NCBI RefSeq assembly: GCF_012926505.1
Contig: NZ_JABBNT010000003.1
Coordinates: 372,001 to 436,000, forward strand
Length of the DNA: 64,000 nucleotides
Direction of reading: 5' to 3'
Source: Pacificispira spongiicola
GTDB lineage: Bacteria > Pseudomonadota > Alphaproteobacteria > UBA8366 > Aestuariispiraceae
The notes under the pieces are model-generated. The model did no database searches. It worked only from the letters and a program-made list of their open reading frames with translations, and was not told the origin of the DNA. Position 1 is the first letter of the stretch; every line of letters starts with the position of its first letter. This document shows positions 45,150 through 54,154 of the stretch, in pieces. Position numbers and translations under genes: made by a program.

Positions 45150-46409
45150 ATGCACGACCCCAAACGCTTTCTTCTATCCCTGTTCGATGCGGCGCTGTCG
45201 GCGGCGGACCCGCTGCAATGCGTGCCGCCGCATCTGCCGGTCGAACCGGGAAGGCGCACTGTCCTGGTCGGTGCGGGGAAGGCGTCGGCGCTGATGGCGC
45301 AGGCGATCGAAAAGGCCTGGCCGCATGCGTTGGAGGGGCTGGTCGTCACGCGGTATGGCCATGCGGTTCCGTGCGAGCGGGTAGAGATTGTGGAAGCCGC
45401 GCATCCCGTGCCCGATGCGGCGGGGGAGGACGCGGCCCGCCGCATCCTGGACCTGGCGGAAAGCCTGGGCGAGGGGGATTTACTGATCTGCGCGATATCC
45501 GGCGGCGGATCGTCCCTGTTGAGCCTGCCCGCGCCCGGCCTGACGCTCGCGGACAAGCAGGCGGTGAACAAGGCGTTGCTGCGCTCCGGCGCGGCGATCG
45601 GGGAAATGAACTGCCTGCGCAAACATCTGTCCGCGGTGAAGGGCGGGCGTCTGGCGCGCGCCGCCTATCCGGCGCGCGTGCATACGATCCTGATTTCTGA
45701 CGTGCCGGGGGACGATCCGGCGGTCATCGCCTCCGGCCCCACCGTGCCCGACGGAACCAGCCTTGCCGATGCGCGGGACATCCTGGATCGGCGCGGGATC
45801 GATGTGCCGCAGGCGGTGCGCGACGCGCTGTCCGATCCGGCCAATGAAACGCCCAAGCCCGGCGATCCGGTTTTCGCCAAATGCACGAGTGTCATGGCGG
45901 CGCGGCCGCTCGCTTCCTTGCAAGCGGCGGCGGATCTCGCGCGGAAAGTCGGGATAATGCCCCTCATTCTCGGCGATGCGCTGGAAGGCGAAAGCCGGGA
46001 GGTCGCGCAGGTCATGGCCGGGATCGCGCGGTCGATCAGGGAACACGGATTGCCGGTACCCGCGCCGTGCCTGTTGCTGTCCGGCGGGGAAACGACCGTG
46101 ACGATCCGGGGCGAGGGCACGGGCGGTCCCAATGCGGAATTCGCGCTGGCACTGGCCGTCGCCTTGCAGGGGCTGGACGGGGTGCATGCGGTGGCCTGCG
46201 ATACCGACGGCGTCGACGGCGCGGCGGAGGTCGCGGGCGCCGTCATTGGGCCGGATACGCTGGCAAAGGCACTGGCGCGGGGCATCGACCCCAGGAAGGC
46301 GCTGGCCGACAATGACGCCCATGGCTTCTTCGCGGCACTGGGCGACCAGATCGTGCCGGGGCCGACACTGACCAATGTGAACGACTTCCGGGCCGTGCTG
46401 GTTTCGTAA
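45150..46409 (+). CDS. Glycerate 2-kinase (GK-II/MOFRL family)
   Basis: The 419-residue protein has an N-terminal DUF4147 domain with VGAGKASALMAQAIE and CAISGGGSSLLSLP. The C-terminal MOFRL domain has GGETTV, GGPNAEFALALAVAL, DTDGVDG and LTNVNDFRA. These enzymes phosphorylate D-glycerate to 2-phosphoglycerate in the serine, glyoxylate or tartrate routes. Many are misannotated as hydroxypyruvate reductase. AAAGGA precedes the ATG. Because glyoxylate feeds glycerate pathways, it may link to the aceA locus at 2656. Confidence 0.9.
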   Translation: MHDPKRFLLSLFDAALSAADPLQCVPPHLPVEPGRRTVLVGAGKASALMAQAIEKAWPHALEGLVVTRYGHAVPCERVEIVEAAHPVPDAAGEDAARRILDLAESLGEGDLLICAISGGGSSLLSLPAPGLTLADKQAVNKALLRSGAAIGEMNCLRKHLSAVKGGRLARAAYPARVHTILISDVPGDDPAVIASGPTVPDGTSLADARDILDRRGIDVPQAVRDALSDPANETPKPGDPVFAKCTSVMAARPLASLQAAADLARKVGIMPLILGDALEGESREVAQVMAGIARSIREHGLPVPAPCLLLSGGETTVTIRGEGTGGPNAEFALALAVALQGLDGVHAVACDTDGVDGAAEVAGAVIGPDTLAKALARGIDPRKALADNDAHGFFAALGDQIVPGPTLTNVNDFRAVLVS

Positions 46410-46511
46410 GGAAATCATCCCGGAATCGTCGCCAATCCGTAACAGAGCGCTGGTACATCTGCGCCTCATGAAGCTGCGGCAGGCTTTGCCGAAGCGATGA
46501 GGATGACGACG

Positions 46512-46715
46512 ATGATCGATACCAACAGCCTGACGCAGACCCAGGATTTCGACGAGAACGATCTTCTGGCCGCCTTCGCCGATTTGGGTGAGGAAGTGCA
46601 GGACGCGCTGGATTGGGTCGACCACGCCTTCGGCGAAATCGAAAGCGAAGTCGCCGATCTGGCCCCGGTCAAGGCGACGAAGGCCCTGTTCGCGCTGCTG
46701 TTCCGCCGCGCCTAA
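46512..46715 (+). CDS. Small acidic protein of unknown function
   Basis: The 67-residue product (MIDTNSLTQTQDF onwards) is strongly acidic in its first 55 residues and ends in the basic LFRRA. It has no signal peptide or recognised domain. GAGG nine bases upstream supports the ATG at 46512, although in-frame ATGs at 46497 and 46503 exist. It is convergent with hinT. Confidence 0.5.
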   Translation: MIDTNSLTQTQDFDENDLLAAFADLGEEVQDALDWVDHAFGEIESEVADLAPVKATKALFALLFRRA

Positions 46716-46746
46716 GACCGTCCGGCCTATCGCGTCCCGACGCGGG

Positions 46747-47118
46747 TCAGGATTCCGCCGGTTTCGGCACCATTCCCTTCATGCTGCGGCCACCGAAGAT
46801 GTGGAAGTGCAGATGCGGCACTTCCTGATGCGCGTCGCGACCGTGATTGGCGATCAGGCGGTAGCCCGGCTCGTCCAGGCCCAGTTGACGGGCAACGATG
46901 CCGATGGCGCGGAAATAGCCCGCGATTTCGTCGGGTGAGCCGGTCGCCGAAAAATCCGCCATCGACACATAGGACCCTTTCGGGATCACCAACACATGCA
47001 CCGGCGCCTGCGGGGCGATGTCGTGAAAGGCGAGGGCGTATTCGTCCTCATACACCTTGTTGCAGGGAATCTCCCCGCGCAGGATTTTCGCGAAGATATT
47101 CTGATCGTCGTAAGCCAT
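46747..47118 (-). CDS. hinT: HinT-type histidine triad nucleotide-binding protein
   Basis: The 123-residue protein has the full histidine triad HLHFHIFGG near residue 99 and the HVLVIPKGSYVSM strand. HinT hydrolyses AMP-lysine and similar phosphoramidates. The location after hisE, separated only by lysE, matches the alphaproteobacterial hisE-hinT neighbourhood. The gene is 21 bases downstream of lysE, so it is likely co-transcribed with the his genes. Confidence 0.93.
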   Translation of the reverse strand: MAYDDQNIFAKILRGEIPCNKVYEDEYALAFHDIAPQAPVHVLVIPKGSYVSMADFSATGSPDEIAGYFRAIGIVARQLGLDEPGYRLIANHGRDAHQEVPHLHFHIFGGRSMKGMVPKPAES

Positions 47119-47139
47119 CGGTCTGTATTTCCTGTCGTG

Positions 47140-47790
47140 TCAACGCGCCGGGGTGGGTGTCGCGATATCCATCGCTTCCGCCGTGATCAGGGAGCCCCCG
47201 GCAAAGATGTAAAATCCCGCGATCGTGCGGTTGAAAATCAAGCGGCGGCGGGCGGACTGCAAATAACGGCGGATTCCCGTACCAAGCCCGCTATAGCAGA
47301 TATAGATTACCGCCGTAATGCACTGCGCCGTCGGGACGAGGATTGCCAACTGGCCGCCCAAGGGGCGTGCCGGATCGACGAATTGCGAGAACACGGCACC
47401 GTAGGCCAGAATGGCCTTGGGATTGCTGAGCGAGATCAGAAAGGCGGCGCGGGTGATCTGAAACGGCGTTTTCGCGCGCTGGTCCGCGCCGTTGAACTCG
47501 ATACGGCCCGATTTCCGCCACAGGGCAAACCCCATCCAGATCAGATACGCCCCGCCGCAAAGCTTCAAGACTGTGAATAGATAGGCATTGGCGACCAGAA
47601 CCGTCGCCAGTCCGGCGGAAACGGCGGCGATGAAGCACAGGGCCGCCAACAGGATACCGACGACACCCCAGAGCGCATTCTTGAAACCGGCTGTCGAGGA
47701 TACCGCGATGCAGTTCACGGCATTCGGACCCAGCGGGATTCCCGCCGCGATCCAAACGCCCATGAAAATCAGCCAGGTGTGAAAATCCAT
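47140..47790 (-). CDS. LysE-family amino-acid/homoserine exporter
   Basis: The 216-residue membrane protein has six predicted helices and the GIPLGPNAVNCIAVSS segment typical of LysE/RhtB transporters, with the conserved SNPKAILAYGAVF block in the middle. It exports an amino acid or a homoserine-like compound; the substrate is not deducible. It starts 12 bases after hisE and precedes hinT, an unusual insertion in the his operon. Confidence 0.9.
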   Translation of the reverse strand: MDFHTWLIFMGVWIAAGIPLGPNAVNCIAVSSTAGFKNALWGVVGILLAALCFIAAVSAGLATVLVANAYLFTVLKLCGGAYLIWMGFALWRKSGRIEFNGADQRAKTPFQITRAAFLISLSNPKAILAYGAVFSQFVDPARPLGGQLAILVPTAQCITAVIYICYSGLGTGIRRYLQSARRRLIFNRTIAGFYIFAGGSLITAEAMDIATPTPAR

Positions 47791-47802
47791 GACGCCCCCT
47801 CC

Positions 47803-48135
47803 TTAGTCCTTCGGACGGGACGCCTTTTCCGCGATGCCGGAGGTGCCGACCCGTGCGTCGAGCTTCGCCCAGACCTCGTCCGGCTTCAAGCCCGCATCGG
47901 CCCAAAGCACAAGCAGGTGATAGAGCAGATCGGCGCTTTCGGACGCGAGCGCGTCCCTGTCGTCCCGCATCGCCTCGATCACGGATTCGACGGCTTCCTC
48001 GCCGACTTTCTGGGCGATCTTGGCCCGGCCCTTGGTAAAGAGTTTCGCGGTGTAGGAGCTTTCCGGGTCGGCGCCCTTGCGCGATTGAACGGTCGCAAAG
48101 AGCCGGTCCAGGACCGTCGCGTCGATATCGCTCAT
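47803..48135 (-). CDS. hisE: Phosphoribosyl-ATP pyrophosphatase
   Basis: HisE catalyses the second step of histidine synthesis, hydrolysing phosphoribosyl-ATP to phosphoribosyl-AMP. The 110-residue MazG-fold protein shows SYTAKLFTKGRAKIAQKVGEEAVE and the later ESADLLYHLLVLW, with the acidic metal ligands EExE/D. It lies ten bases after hisF. HisI is not fused to it and is not in the window. Confidence 0.95.
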   Translation of the reverse strand: MSDIDATVLDRLFATVQSRKGADPESSYTAKLFTKGRAKIAQKVGEEAVESVIEAMRDDRDALASESADLLYHLLVLWADAGLKPDEVWAKLDARVGTSGIAEKASRPKD

Positions 48136-48145
48136 GCTGCTCTCC

Positions 48146-48928
48146 TCAGGCTGCGGCGGTGCCGCCGTCGACGGGGCGGACGGGAACGCCCGCCGCCGCC
48201 ATATGGGCCTTCACCTGGGCGATGGAAAATTCGCCGAAATGGAAGATGGAGGCGGCCAGAACGGCGGAGGCATGACCTTCCGTAACGCCTTCCACCATAT
48301 GATCCAATGTGCCGACGCCACCGGAGGCGACGACGGGGACCGACACCGCATCGGCAATCGCGCGGGTCAGCGGCAGGTTGAACCCCGCCTTCGTCCCGTC
48401 GCGGTCCATGGAGGTCAGCAGGATTTCCCCCGCACCCAGGCTGACCACCTGTTCGGCAAAGGCGACGGTGTCGATGCCGGTCGCTTCCCGCCCGCCATGG
48501 GTGAAGATTTCCCATCGGCCCGGCGCGACGGATTTGGCGTCGATCGCGACCGTGATGCATTGCGATCCAAACCGTTCCGCCGCTTCTTTTACGAAGTCGG
48601 GGCGTTTCACGGCGGCGGTGTTGATCGACACCTTGTCGGCCCCGGCCAGCAGCAGCTTGCGGATATCGTCCACCTTGCGGACCCCGCCGCCGACGGTCAG
48701 CGGCATGAAGGCGACTTCCGCCGTTCGGGACACGACGTCGAAGAGGGTGTCGCGGTTGTCGCTGCTGGCGGTGATGTCCAGGAAGGTCAATTCGTCCGCC
48801 CCGGCGGCGTCATAGACTTTCGCCTGTTCGACCGGGTCGCCCGCGTCGCGCAGATCGACGAAGTTCACGCCCTTGACGACGCGGCCGTCCTTCACGTCCA
48901 GGCAGGGAATGACACGCACGGTCAGCAT
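48146..48928 (-). CDS. hisF: Imidazole glycerol phosphate synthase subunit HisF
   Basis: The 260-residue TIM barrel is the cyclase half of IGP synthase. Catalytic D11 is in [15 protein letters not shown] and the second aspartate is in [13 protein letters not shown] near residue 130. It works with HisH, which supplies ammonia. It follows hisA after three bases in the operon. Confidence 0.96.
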   Translation of the reverse strand: MLTVRVIPCLDVKDGRVVKGVNFVDLRDAGDPVEQAKVYDAAGADELTFLDITASSDNRDTLFDVVSRTAEVAFMPLTVGGGVRKVDDIRKLLLAGADKVSINTAAVKRPDFVKEAAERFGSQCITVAIDAKSVAPGRWEIFTHGGREATGIDTVAFAEQVVSLGAGEILLTSMDRDGTKAGFNLPLTRAIADAVSVPVVASGGVGTLDHMVEGVTEGHASAVLAASIFHFGEFSIAQVKAHMAAAGVPVRPVDGGTAAA

Positions 48929-48931
48929 GGG

Positions 48932-49666
48932 TCAGGCTTCCTCTTCCGCCAGCAGGGCCATCGCTTCGGCAAGGTCGATCCGCCCATCATACAGTGCGCG
49001 GCCCGAAATCGCCCCGGCAATGCCGCCCGCCTCTTTCAGGGCGCGCAGATCGTCCAGGGACGACACCCCGCCGGACGCGATGATCGGCAGGGCGACCGCA
49101 TCGGCCATGGCCTTGGTCGCCTGGACGTTGACGCCCTGCATCGCGCCGTCCCGGTCGATATCGGTGTAGATGACGGCGGCGACGCCCGCATCCTCGAACC
49201 GTTTGGCGAGGTCGGTGGCGTCCTGTTCCGTGGTTTCGGCCCAGCCTTCGACCGCGACCTTGCCGCCGCGCGCGTCGATGCCGACGGCGACCTTGCCCGG
49301 GAAGGCGGTGCAGGCGGCGGTGACGATATCCGGCTGCTTCACCGCGACCGTGCCCAGAATGACGCGCGATACGCCGCGATCCAGCCAGGCCGCCACATGG
49401 TCGACGGACCGGATGCCGCCGCCCAGTTGGATTTTCACCTTGTCCCCGGCTGCCGCGATAATCGCGGACACCGCATCGCCGTTTTCCGACTGACCGGAAA
49501 ACGCGCCGTTCAGGTCGACCACATGAATCCAGTCGGCCCCGGCCCGGGCGAAGCTGGCGGCCTGATCCGCCGGGCTGGCGTTGAACACGGTCGCCGCGTC
49601 CATATCGCCGCGCAGCAGGCGCACGCATTGGCCGTCCTTCAGGTCGATGGCGGGGTACAGGATCAT
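48932..49666 (-). CDS. hisA: Phosphoribosylformimino-5-aminoimidazole carboxamide ribotide isomerase
   Basis: HisA, a 244-residue TIM barrel, performs the Amadori rearrangement before the HisF/HisH step. The [17 protein letters not shown]-terminus holds the first catalytic aspartate (D8), and the second is in [12 protein letters not shown] near residue 128. The frame is open further upstream, but that extension overlaps hisH, so 49666 is taken as the start. Confidence 0.96.
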   Translation of the reverse strand: MILYPAIDLKDGQCVRLLRGDMDAATVFNASPADQAASFARAGADWIHVVDLNGAFSGQSENGDAVSAIIAAAGDKVKIQLGGGIRSVDHVAAWLDRGVSRVILGTVAVKQPDIVTAACTAFPGKVAVGIDARGGKVAVEGWAETTEQDATDLAKRFEDAGVAAVIYTDIDRDGAMQGVNVQATKAMADAVALPIIASGGVSSLDDLRALKEAGGIAGAISGRALYDGRIDLAEAMALLAEEEA

Positions 49667-49698
49667 GGTCGGACCTTCGTCGGGGTTATAAAGCGGGG

Positions 49699-50331
49699 TT
49701 AGGGCTTCCAGTTCAGGAAATTGGATATCAGATGCAGACCGGGGGCCTGGCTTTTTTCCGGGTGGAACTGCGTGCCCACCATATTGTCGCGCCCGACCAT
49801 TGCCGTCAGCGGCCCGCCGTAATCGGCCTGCGCCAGACAGGTATCGGGCGTGTCCGTCCTCAGGTGGAAGGAATGCACGAAATAGCAGTATGCCCCGACG
49901 CCGACATTTTTCAGCACGGGGTGGTCGGCACAATGGGTCAGATCGTTCCAGCCCATATGCGGGACCTTCAAACCCGGATCGTCGGGGGTGATCGCCGTCA
50001 CCCGGCCCGGAATCCAGCCGAAGCCCGGCGTTTCGCCATGTTCTTCCCCGACCGTCGCCATCAATTGCATGCCGACGCAGATGCCCAGGAACGGGCGGCC
50101 CGCGCCGATCACGGCGTCGGTGATCGCCTCCGCCAGACCGTCGATACGCATCAGGCCCGCGCGACAATCCGCATAGGCGCCGACGCCGGGCAGCACGATC
50201 CGGTCGGCGCGCGCGACTTCCGTCGGGTCGTCGCTGACTAGGATGTGCTGATCCGGCGCCGCCATCCGTTCGAAGGCCTTGGCGGCGGAATGCAGGTTAC
50301 CGGATCCGTAATCGACAATGACGGTGCGCAC
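49699..50331 (-). CDS. hisH: Imidazole glycerol phosphate synthase glutaminase subunit HisH
   Basis: The 210-residue class I glutaminase has the nucleophile cysteine in [10 protein letters not shown] near residue 85, plus the later H and E of the triad in TQFHPEKS. It feeds ammonia to HisF. It starts with GTG at 50331, six bases after AGGAAC. It is the first gene of hisH-hisA-hisF-hisE-lysE-hinT. Its upstream region is shared with the divergent bacterioferritin gene, so hisB is separated from it. Confidence 0.95.
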   Translation of the reverse strand: MRTVIVDYGSGNLHSAAKAFERMAAPDQHILVSDDPTEVARADRIVLPGVGAYADCRAGLMRIDGLAEAITDAVIGAGRPFLGICVGMQLMATVGEEHGETPGFGWIPGRVTAITPDDPGLKVPHMGWNDLTHCADHPVLKNVGVGAYCYFVHSFHLRTDTPDTCLAQADYGGPLTAMVGRDNMVGTQFHPEKSQAPGLHLISNFLNWKP

Positions 50332-50466
50332 GCCGTTCCTCGCTTCAACTGGAAAAGTGCGGAAAATTTCCCGCGCCGTATTTAGCAGCTACATAACAAA
50401 TCTGCACGCTTCGCGAATGACGGGCTGCGAATCAAAGTCATAATCAATTGCAAGTCATTGTTTTTA

Positions 50467-50494
50467 TTGACAAATTACGCTGTGAGCGTAGTTT
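50467..50494 (+). promoter_or_regulatory. Bacterioferritin promoter with inverted repeat in the spacer
   Basis: A perfect TTGACA (50467-50472) is followed 16 bases later by TAGTTT (50489-50494). Nearly the whole spacer is an inverted repeat TACGCT-GTG-AGCGTA (50476-50490), extended by AAA and TTT on either side. This looks like an operator inside the promoter, but it does not match the classic Fur or Irr site, so the regulator is unknown. Confidence 0.55.
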
Positions 50495-50532
50495 GACGCC
50501 ACAACGATTCGAGATAATGAAGGGATGACGAT

Positions 50533-51015
50533 ATGAAGGGCGAACCAGAGGTCATCGAACAGCTCAACCTCATTCTGAAGAACGAGCTGACGGCGATTAA
50601 CCAATATTTCCTGCATGCCCGCATGCTGAAGGACTGGGGATTCCAACGGCTTGCAGCCAAGGTCTACGAAGAATCCATCGGTGAAATGAAACACGCCGAC
50701 TACCTGATCGAACGGGTTCTGATGCTCGACGGCCTGCCCAATCTGCAGGACCTCGGCCGCCTTAAAATCGGTCAGACGGTGCCGGAAATGTTCACGGGCG
50801 ATCTGGCGTTGGAAATGGCGAACCAGGCCGGTCTGAAAAATGCGATCGCGATCTGCGAGGAAAAACGCGACTACATCAGCCGCGAAATCTTCGAGAAGAT
50901 CCTCGACGATACCGAAGAACATATCGACTGGATCGAAACGCAACAGAGCCTGATCAAGGACACGGGCCTGCAGAACTATCTGCAGGAACATATGTTCAAG
51001 GGCGACGAGTCCTGA
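50533..51015 (+). CDS. bfr: Bacterioferritin
   Basis: The 160-residue ferritin stores iron in a 24-subunit shell with heme at the subunit interface. The di-iron ligands E18, E51, H54 and, later, E127 and H130 are present, and the heme ligand M52 is in GEMKHADYLIE. It sits within the his cluster together with Bfd, which releases iron from it. The start is preceded by GAAGGGA. Confidence 0.95.
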   Translation: MKGEPEVIEQLNLILKNELTAINQYFLHARMLKDWGFQRLAAKVYEESIGEMKHADYLIERVLMLDGLPNLQDLGRLKIGQTVPEMFTGDLALEMANQAGLKNAIAICEEKRDYISREIFEKILDDTEEHIDWIETQQSLIKDTGLQNYLQEHMFKGDES

Positions 51016-51017
51016 TG

Positions 51018-51061
51018 ACGCCCGCGCCGAGTCGCTGACAGGCGATCTTCCGGCGCGGCGT
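51018..51061 (+). terminator. Possible terminator hairpin after bfr
   Basis: Just after the bfr stop, GCGCCG and CGGCGC pair across about 22 bases, flanked by matching ACGCC and GGCGT. The stem is GC-rich but only two T follow, so intrinsic termination would be weak. Confidence 0.35.
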
Positions 51062-51210
51062 TATGTGTCGGTGGATGGGGACGAAGTATCCGGTTTGCGG
51101 ATTTCGTCGCCGTCGCTTGGCGTGTTATCGGCGGTAAGGTCTTCGGGTTTAGGGCGTGCGGGCCGCGGCGTTTTGTGCAGGCGGTCCGCCGCCCTTATCC
51201 ATTTCCGCAT
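51061..51210 (-). CDS. Possible 49-residue protein downstream of bfd
   Basis: An open frame on the minus strand starts with ATG at 51210 (MRKWIRAADRLHKTPR) and ends at 51061. The first part is basic and the rest is acidic and proline-rich. It follows bfd by 62 bases on the same strand. There is no good ribosome site and I recognise no family, so it is listed only as a candidate. Confidence 0.25.
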   Translation of the reverse strand: MRKWIRAADRLHKTPRPARPKPEDLTADNTPSDGDEIRKPDTSSPSTDT

Positions 51211-51272
51211 ATTTCGATAGGTATACATCGCCTATCCCGTTCGCCCGGATCGAACCGTCCAAGCCCGCAGGC

Positions 51273-51458
51273 TCATTCCGCCGCCATCGTAACGCCGGTT
51301 TTCTTGGTCCAGATCATTTCTTCGATGGTTTCGGCGCATTTCCCGCATTGCGGCGTTACCCCGCAGGCGGCGTAGACGGCGTCAGGTTCGTCGTGACCGG
51401 CGTCGATGGCCTGGGACACGCGCTTATCGCAAACGGCATTGCAAATGCAGACATACAT
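51273..51458 (-). CDS. bfd: Bacterioferritin-associated ferredoxin Bfd
   Basis: The 61-residue 2Fe-2S protein has the Bfd cysteines C4, C6, C38 and C41 (CxC then CGKC). Bfd docks on bacterioferritin and passes electrons to its heme to release stored iron, and is therefore expressed when iron is low. Its promoter has a Fur-like box over the -35 element, fitting iron repression. It is convergent with bfr. Confidence 0.93.
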   Translation of the reverse strand: MYVCICNAVCDKRVSQAIDAGHDEPDAVYAACGVTPQCGKCAETIEEMIWTKKTGVTMAAE

Positions 51459-51495
51459 GGCGACGCACCGAAAAGGCTGTTCCTAACGATGCGAA

Positions 51496-51530
51496 ATGTA
51501 ATCAGTTAATAATGATTGTCAATCTCACTT
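51496..51530 (-). promoter_or_regulatory. bfd promoter overlapped by a Fur-like box
   Basis: On the minus strand TTGACA (51524-51519) and TACATT (51501-51496) are 17 bases apart. Overlapping the -35 is a stretch reading TGAGATTGACAATCATTATT on the minus strand, a good match to the Fur consensus of ATGATAAT-type repeats. A second partial repeat, TGAGAGTCATT, lies upstream at about 51542-51552. Iron-bound Fur would block the promoter. Confidence 0.6.
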
Positions 51531-51616
51531 ATAGGCGAAAATGAGAGTCATTTGCGGAAAATTTGTGATGGCCCGTCCTCGATCCGGCAGGGTGCGTGAC
51601 AGGCGCAAAAAGGAAA

Positions 51617-51643
51617 ATGGCGGGGTCTTCCGGACTCCGCCAT
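51617..51643 (-). terminator. Terminator after the small lipoprotein gene
   Basis: ATGGCGGGGTC and GGACTCCGCCAT pair with one mismatch around a four-base loop. On the minus strand it is followed by TTTTCC. It lies 40 bases after the lipoprotein stop. Confidence 0.65.
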
Positions 51644-51682
51644 CCTATTAGAGTTCGCCATTCCTATAGGACCGGCGCTCCG

Positions 51683-52012
51683 TTAGACGCCGCCGCGCCG
51701 CAAGGCGTTGCAGTTCAGGTCGATGATGAATTCGTTCTGGGTCAGGAAGACCGCATCCTGCGACGGATCGGCCACGACCGCGTCATAACGGTCCTGCGTA
51801 GTCGGCAAAGCCAGGACACGGGACGGTCCTTCGACATCCGCGGTCGACGGGCGGTCCCTGAACAACTGCATCGGTTCGTTCGACGCGCGGGCATCGCAGG
51901 CGGGTTTCGTCAGAAGAACATAGAATTCAGGCGCGCGCGCCATGGACGACCCCGTCGACTGACAGGCGCTCAGGGCCAGGGCGGCAGCGGCGGCGGAAAG
52001 AACGATACGCAT
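51683..52012 (-). CDS. Small predicted lipoprotein
   Basis: The 109-residue protein begins with a short signal peptide ending in the lipobox LSAC, so C17 would be lipid-modified. The mature part has two more cysteines (KPACDARA and DLNCNALR) but no known domain. GAGGAG seven bases before the ATG at 52012 is a clear ribosome site. It sits between bfd and hisB. Function unknown. Confidence 0.75.
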   Translation of the reverse strand: MRIVLSAAAAALALSACQSTGSSMARAPEFYVLLTKPACDARASNEPMQLFRDRPSTADVEGPSRVLALPTTQDRYDAVVADPSQDAVFLTQNEFIIDLNCNALRRGGV

Positions 52013-52187
52013 GATAAATCTCCTCAAATACAGACGAGACGCATAACGCATCCGCGATCGGATCGCGGTGCGCAACACATGCTAGGTTGTCGCGGCACAG
52101 GTGTTTTTCAACGTCCGGGATTGTTCCAAACGCCGTGCGCTACTTAAGGAACGCCGGCTTTCCGGGCCATTCCGGATATTTAAAGTT

Positions 52188-52787
52188 TTATAGAGATCCG
52201 CCTAAAGTCCCTTTGGTCGACGGTACCTGATCCGCCTTGCGCGGATCGATGGTCAGGGCCGTCTTCAACGCGCGGGCGAGGCCTTTGAAGCAGGTTTCCG
52301 CGATATGGTGATTGTTTTCGCCATACAGATTTTCGACATGCAGCGTCGCGCCCGCTGCTTGGGCGAAAGCGGCGAACCATTCCTTGAACAGCTCCGTGTC
52401 GAAATCGCCCAGCTTCGGCCGGGTGAAATTCACTTTCCACACCAGGGCCGGGCGACCGGAAAAGTCGATGGCGACGCGAGTCAGGGCCTCGTCCATCGGG
52501 ATATAGGCATGGGCGTAGCGTTCGATCCCCTTACGGTCGCCCGCCGCCGTCAGCACCGCTTCCCCAACGACATAGCCGGAATCTTCGGTCGTGTGGTGGA
52601 AATCGATATGCAGATCGCCGTCGGCCCGCAGGGTCAGGTCGATCAGGCTGTGCTTGGACAGCTGTTCCAGCATGTGATCCAGGAATCCGATCCCCGTCGC
52701 CACGTCATAGCGACCGGTGCCGTCGATATTGACGGTCGCCGAAATGCGGGTCTCGTTGGTGTTCCGTTCAACCGATGCCGTGCGCAT
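52188..52787 (-). CDS. hisB: Imidazoleglycerol-phosphate dehydratase
   Basis: HisB dehydrates imidazole glycerol phosphate to imidazole acetol phosphate. The 199-residue manganese enzyme has the ligand motifs [13 protein letters not shown] and [16 protein letters not shown] and, later, the second HH/E set (NNHHIAE). It is the single-domain form without the phosphatase fusion. It is separated from hisH by about 1.9 kb carrying the bfr, bfd and lipoprotein genes, so it probably has its own promoter. Confidence 0.95.
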   Translation of the reverse strand: MRTASVERNTNETRISATVNIDGTGRYDVATGIGFLDHMLEQLSKHSLIDLTLRADGDLHIDFHHTTEDSGYVVGEAVLTAAGDRKGIERYAHAYIPMDEALTRVAIDFSGRPALVWKVNFTRPKLGDFDTELFKEWFAAFAQAAGATLHVENLYGENNHHIAETCFKGLARALKTALTIDPRKADQVPSTKGTLGGSL

Positions 52788-52873
52788 ATGCTTAAAGCCT
52801 TTCCGTTTCTTCCGCCTTCGATTAGCAGGAACAAAACGGAAAGGCCAGCATCCGCGTAGAACCGCGGCTCAGG

Positions 52874-54154
52874 TTAGATGCAGATCGTGTCCAGCGGCGG
52901 GAAGCCGTTGAAGCCGACCGACGAATAGGTCGTGGTGTAGGCCCCGGTGCTGAGGATCCAGATACGGTCGCCTTCCTGCAGGGTCATCGGCAGGCCGTAT
53001 TCGGTCTTTTCATACAACACATCGGCGCTGTCGCAGCTCGGCCCCGCCAGGACGACAGGCCCCATCGGGCCGGTATTGTCCGGGGTTTCGAAGCGATAGC
53101 GGATGGCCTCGTCCATGGTTTCGGCCAGACCGGAGAACTTGCCGATATCCAGGAAGACCCAGCGGCGAGGGTCGCCGTCGCCCTTTTCGGAGACCAGGAC
53201 GACTTCCGCCGCGATGCAGCCCGCATCGGCGACGAGGCCGCGGCCCGGTTCGGCGATCAGCGCGACATCCAAGTCGCCGAAGTGACGGTTCGCCAACTGG
53301 CGCACGGTTTCGGCATAGGACTTCGGGTCGAGCTTGGCGGAGCGGATCAGGGTCGCGGGGAAGCCGCCGCCCAGATTGACCAGACCGATATCCACGCCAC
53401 GCGCGGCCAAACGGTCGATCAGCGCGCGAATGCGGGCGAAGCAACGGTCCCAGGCATTCAGGTCGGTCTGTTGGGAGCCGACATGGAAGCTGATCCCCGG
53501 GCGTTTGAAGCCCAGTTCGGCGGCCTGGACCAGCAGTTCCTCGGCGAGACCGTCGGCGCAGCCGAATTTCTTGCCCAGGGGCCATTCGGACCCGGTGCCA
53601 TCGACCAGAACGCGGCAATAGACGGAGGCGTCCGGCGCGGCGTCGGCCAGTTTTTTCAGTTCAGCCGGGGAGTCGAAGGCGAACAGCGGGACGCCGGCGG
53701 CATAGGCGAATTCGATATCCGCGCGGCGTTTGATCGTGTTGCCGAAGGACAGGCGGCAGGCCGGAATGCCCAGCGCTAGGCACTGTTCGATTTCACCGCG
53801 GCTCGCCACGTCGAAATTGGACCCGGCCTTGGCAAGGCGCGCCAGCAGGGCCGGGGCGGGGTTCGCCTTCACGGCATAGTGGATTTTGGCGGAACCCAAG
53901 GCATCGGCCAGCAAGCGATAGCGATCGGCGACCGCGTTCAGGTCCATGACCAGCGTCGGGCGTTCGAAACGCGTATCCGCCAAAAACCCGGCCAGACGCG
54001 CGGTCAGCGCGGTCGGTTCCGGCGCTTCGGCTTCCGCGAGTCGCAGGCCGCCCCAGTCGGCGTCCAGGTGGTGGTGGAATTCTTCCGAAACGATGTTGGC
54101 TTCGGATGCAATAGCAGCTTCGGCGGCCGCTTGGCCGCCCAATACGATACCCAT
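52874..54154 (-). CDS. Ornithine/lysine/arginine-type group IV decarboxylase, probably ornithine decarboxylase
   Basis: The 426-residue alanine-racemase-fold PLP enzyme has the lysine that binds PLP in YAVKANP (K96), HVGSQQ, the glycine-rich NLGGGFP loop, and the catalytic cysteine/aspartate in GPSCDSADV. It most resembles eukaryotic-type ornithine decarboxylases that make putrescine, although some family members also accept lysine. GGAAGGGAG precedes the ATG at 54154. The long leader with nested hairpins suggests polyamine-responsive control. Confidence 0.9.
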   Translation of the reverse strand: MGIVLGGQAAAEAAIASEANIVSEEFHHHLDADWGGLRLAEAEAPEPTALTARLAGFLADTRFERPTLVMDLNAVADRYRLLADALGSAKIHYAVKANPAPALLARLAKAGSNFDVASRGEIEQCLALGIPACRLSFGNTIKRRADIEFAYAAGVPLFAFDSPAELKKLADAAPDASVYCRVLVDGTGSEWPLGKKFGCADGLAEELLVQAAELGFKRPGISFHVGSQQTDLNAWDRCFARIRALIDRLAARGVDIGLVNLGGGFPATLIRSAKLDPKSYAETVRQLANRHFGDLDVALIAEPGRGLVADAGCIAAEVVLVSEKGDGDPRRWVFLDIGKFSGLAETMDEAIRYRFETPDNTGPMGPVVLAGPSCDSADVLYEKTEYGLPMTLQEGDRIWILSTGAYTTTYSSVGFNGFPPLDTICI

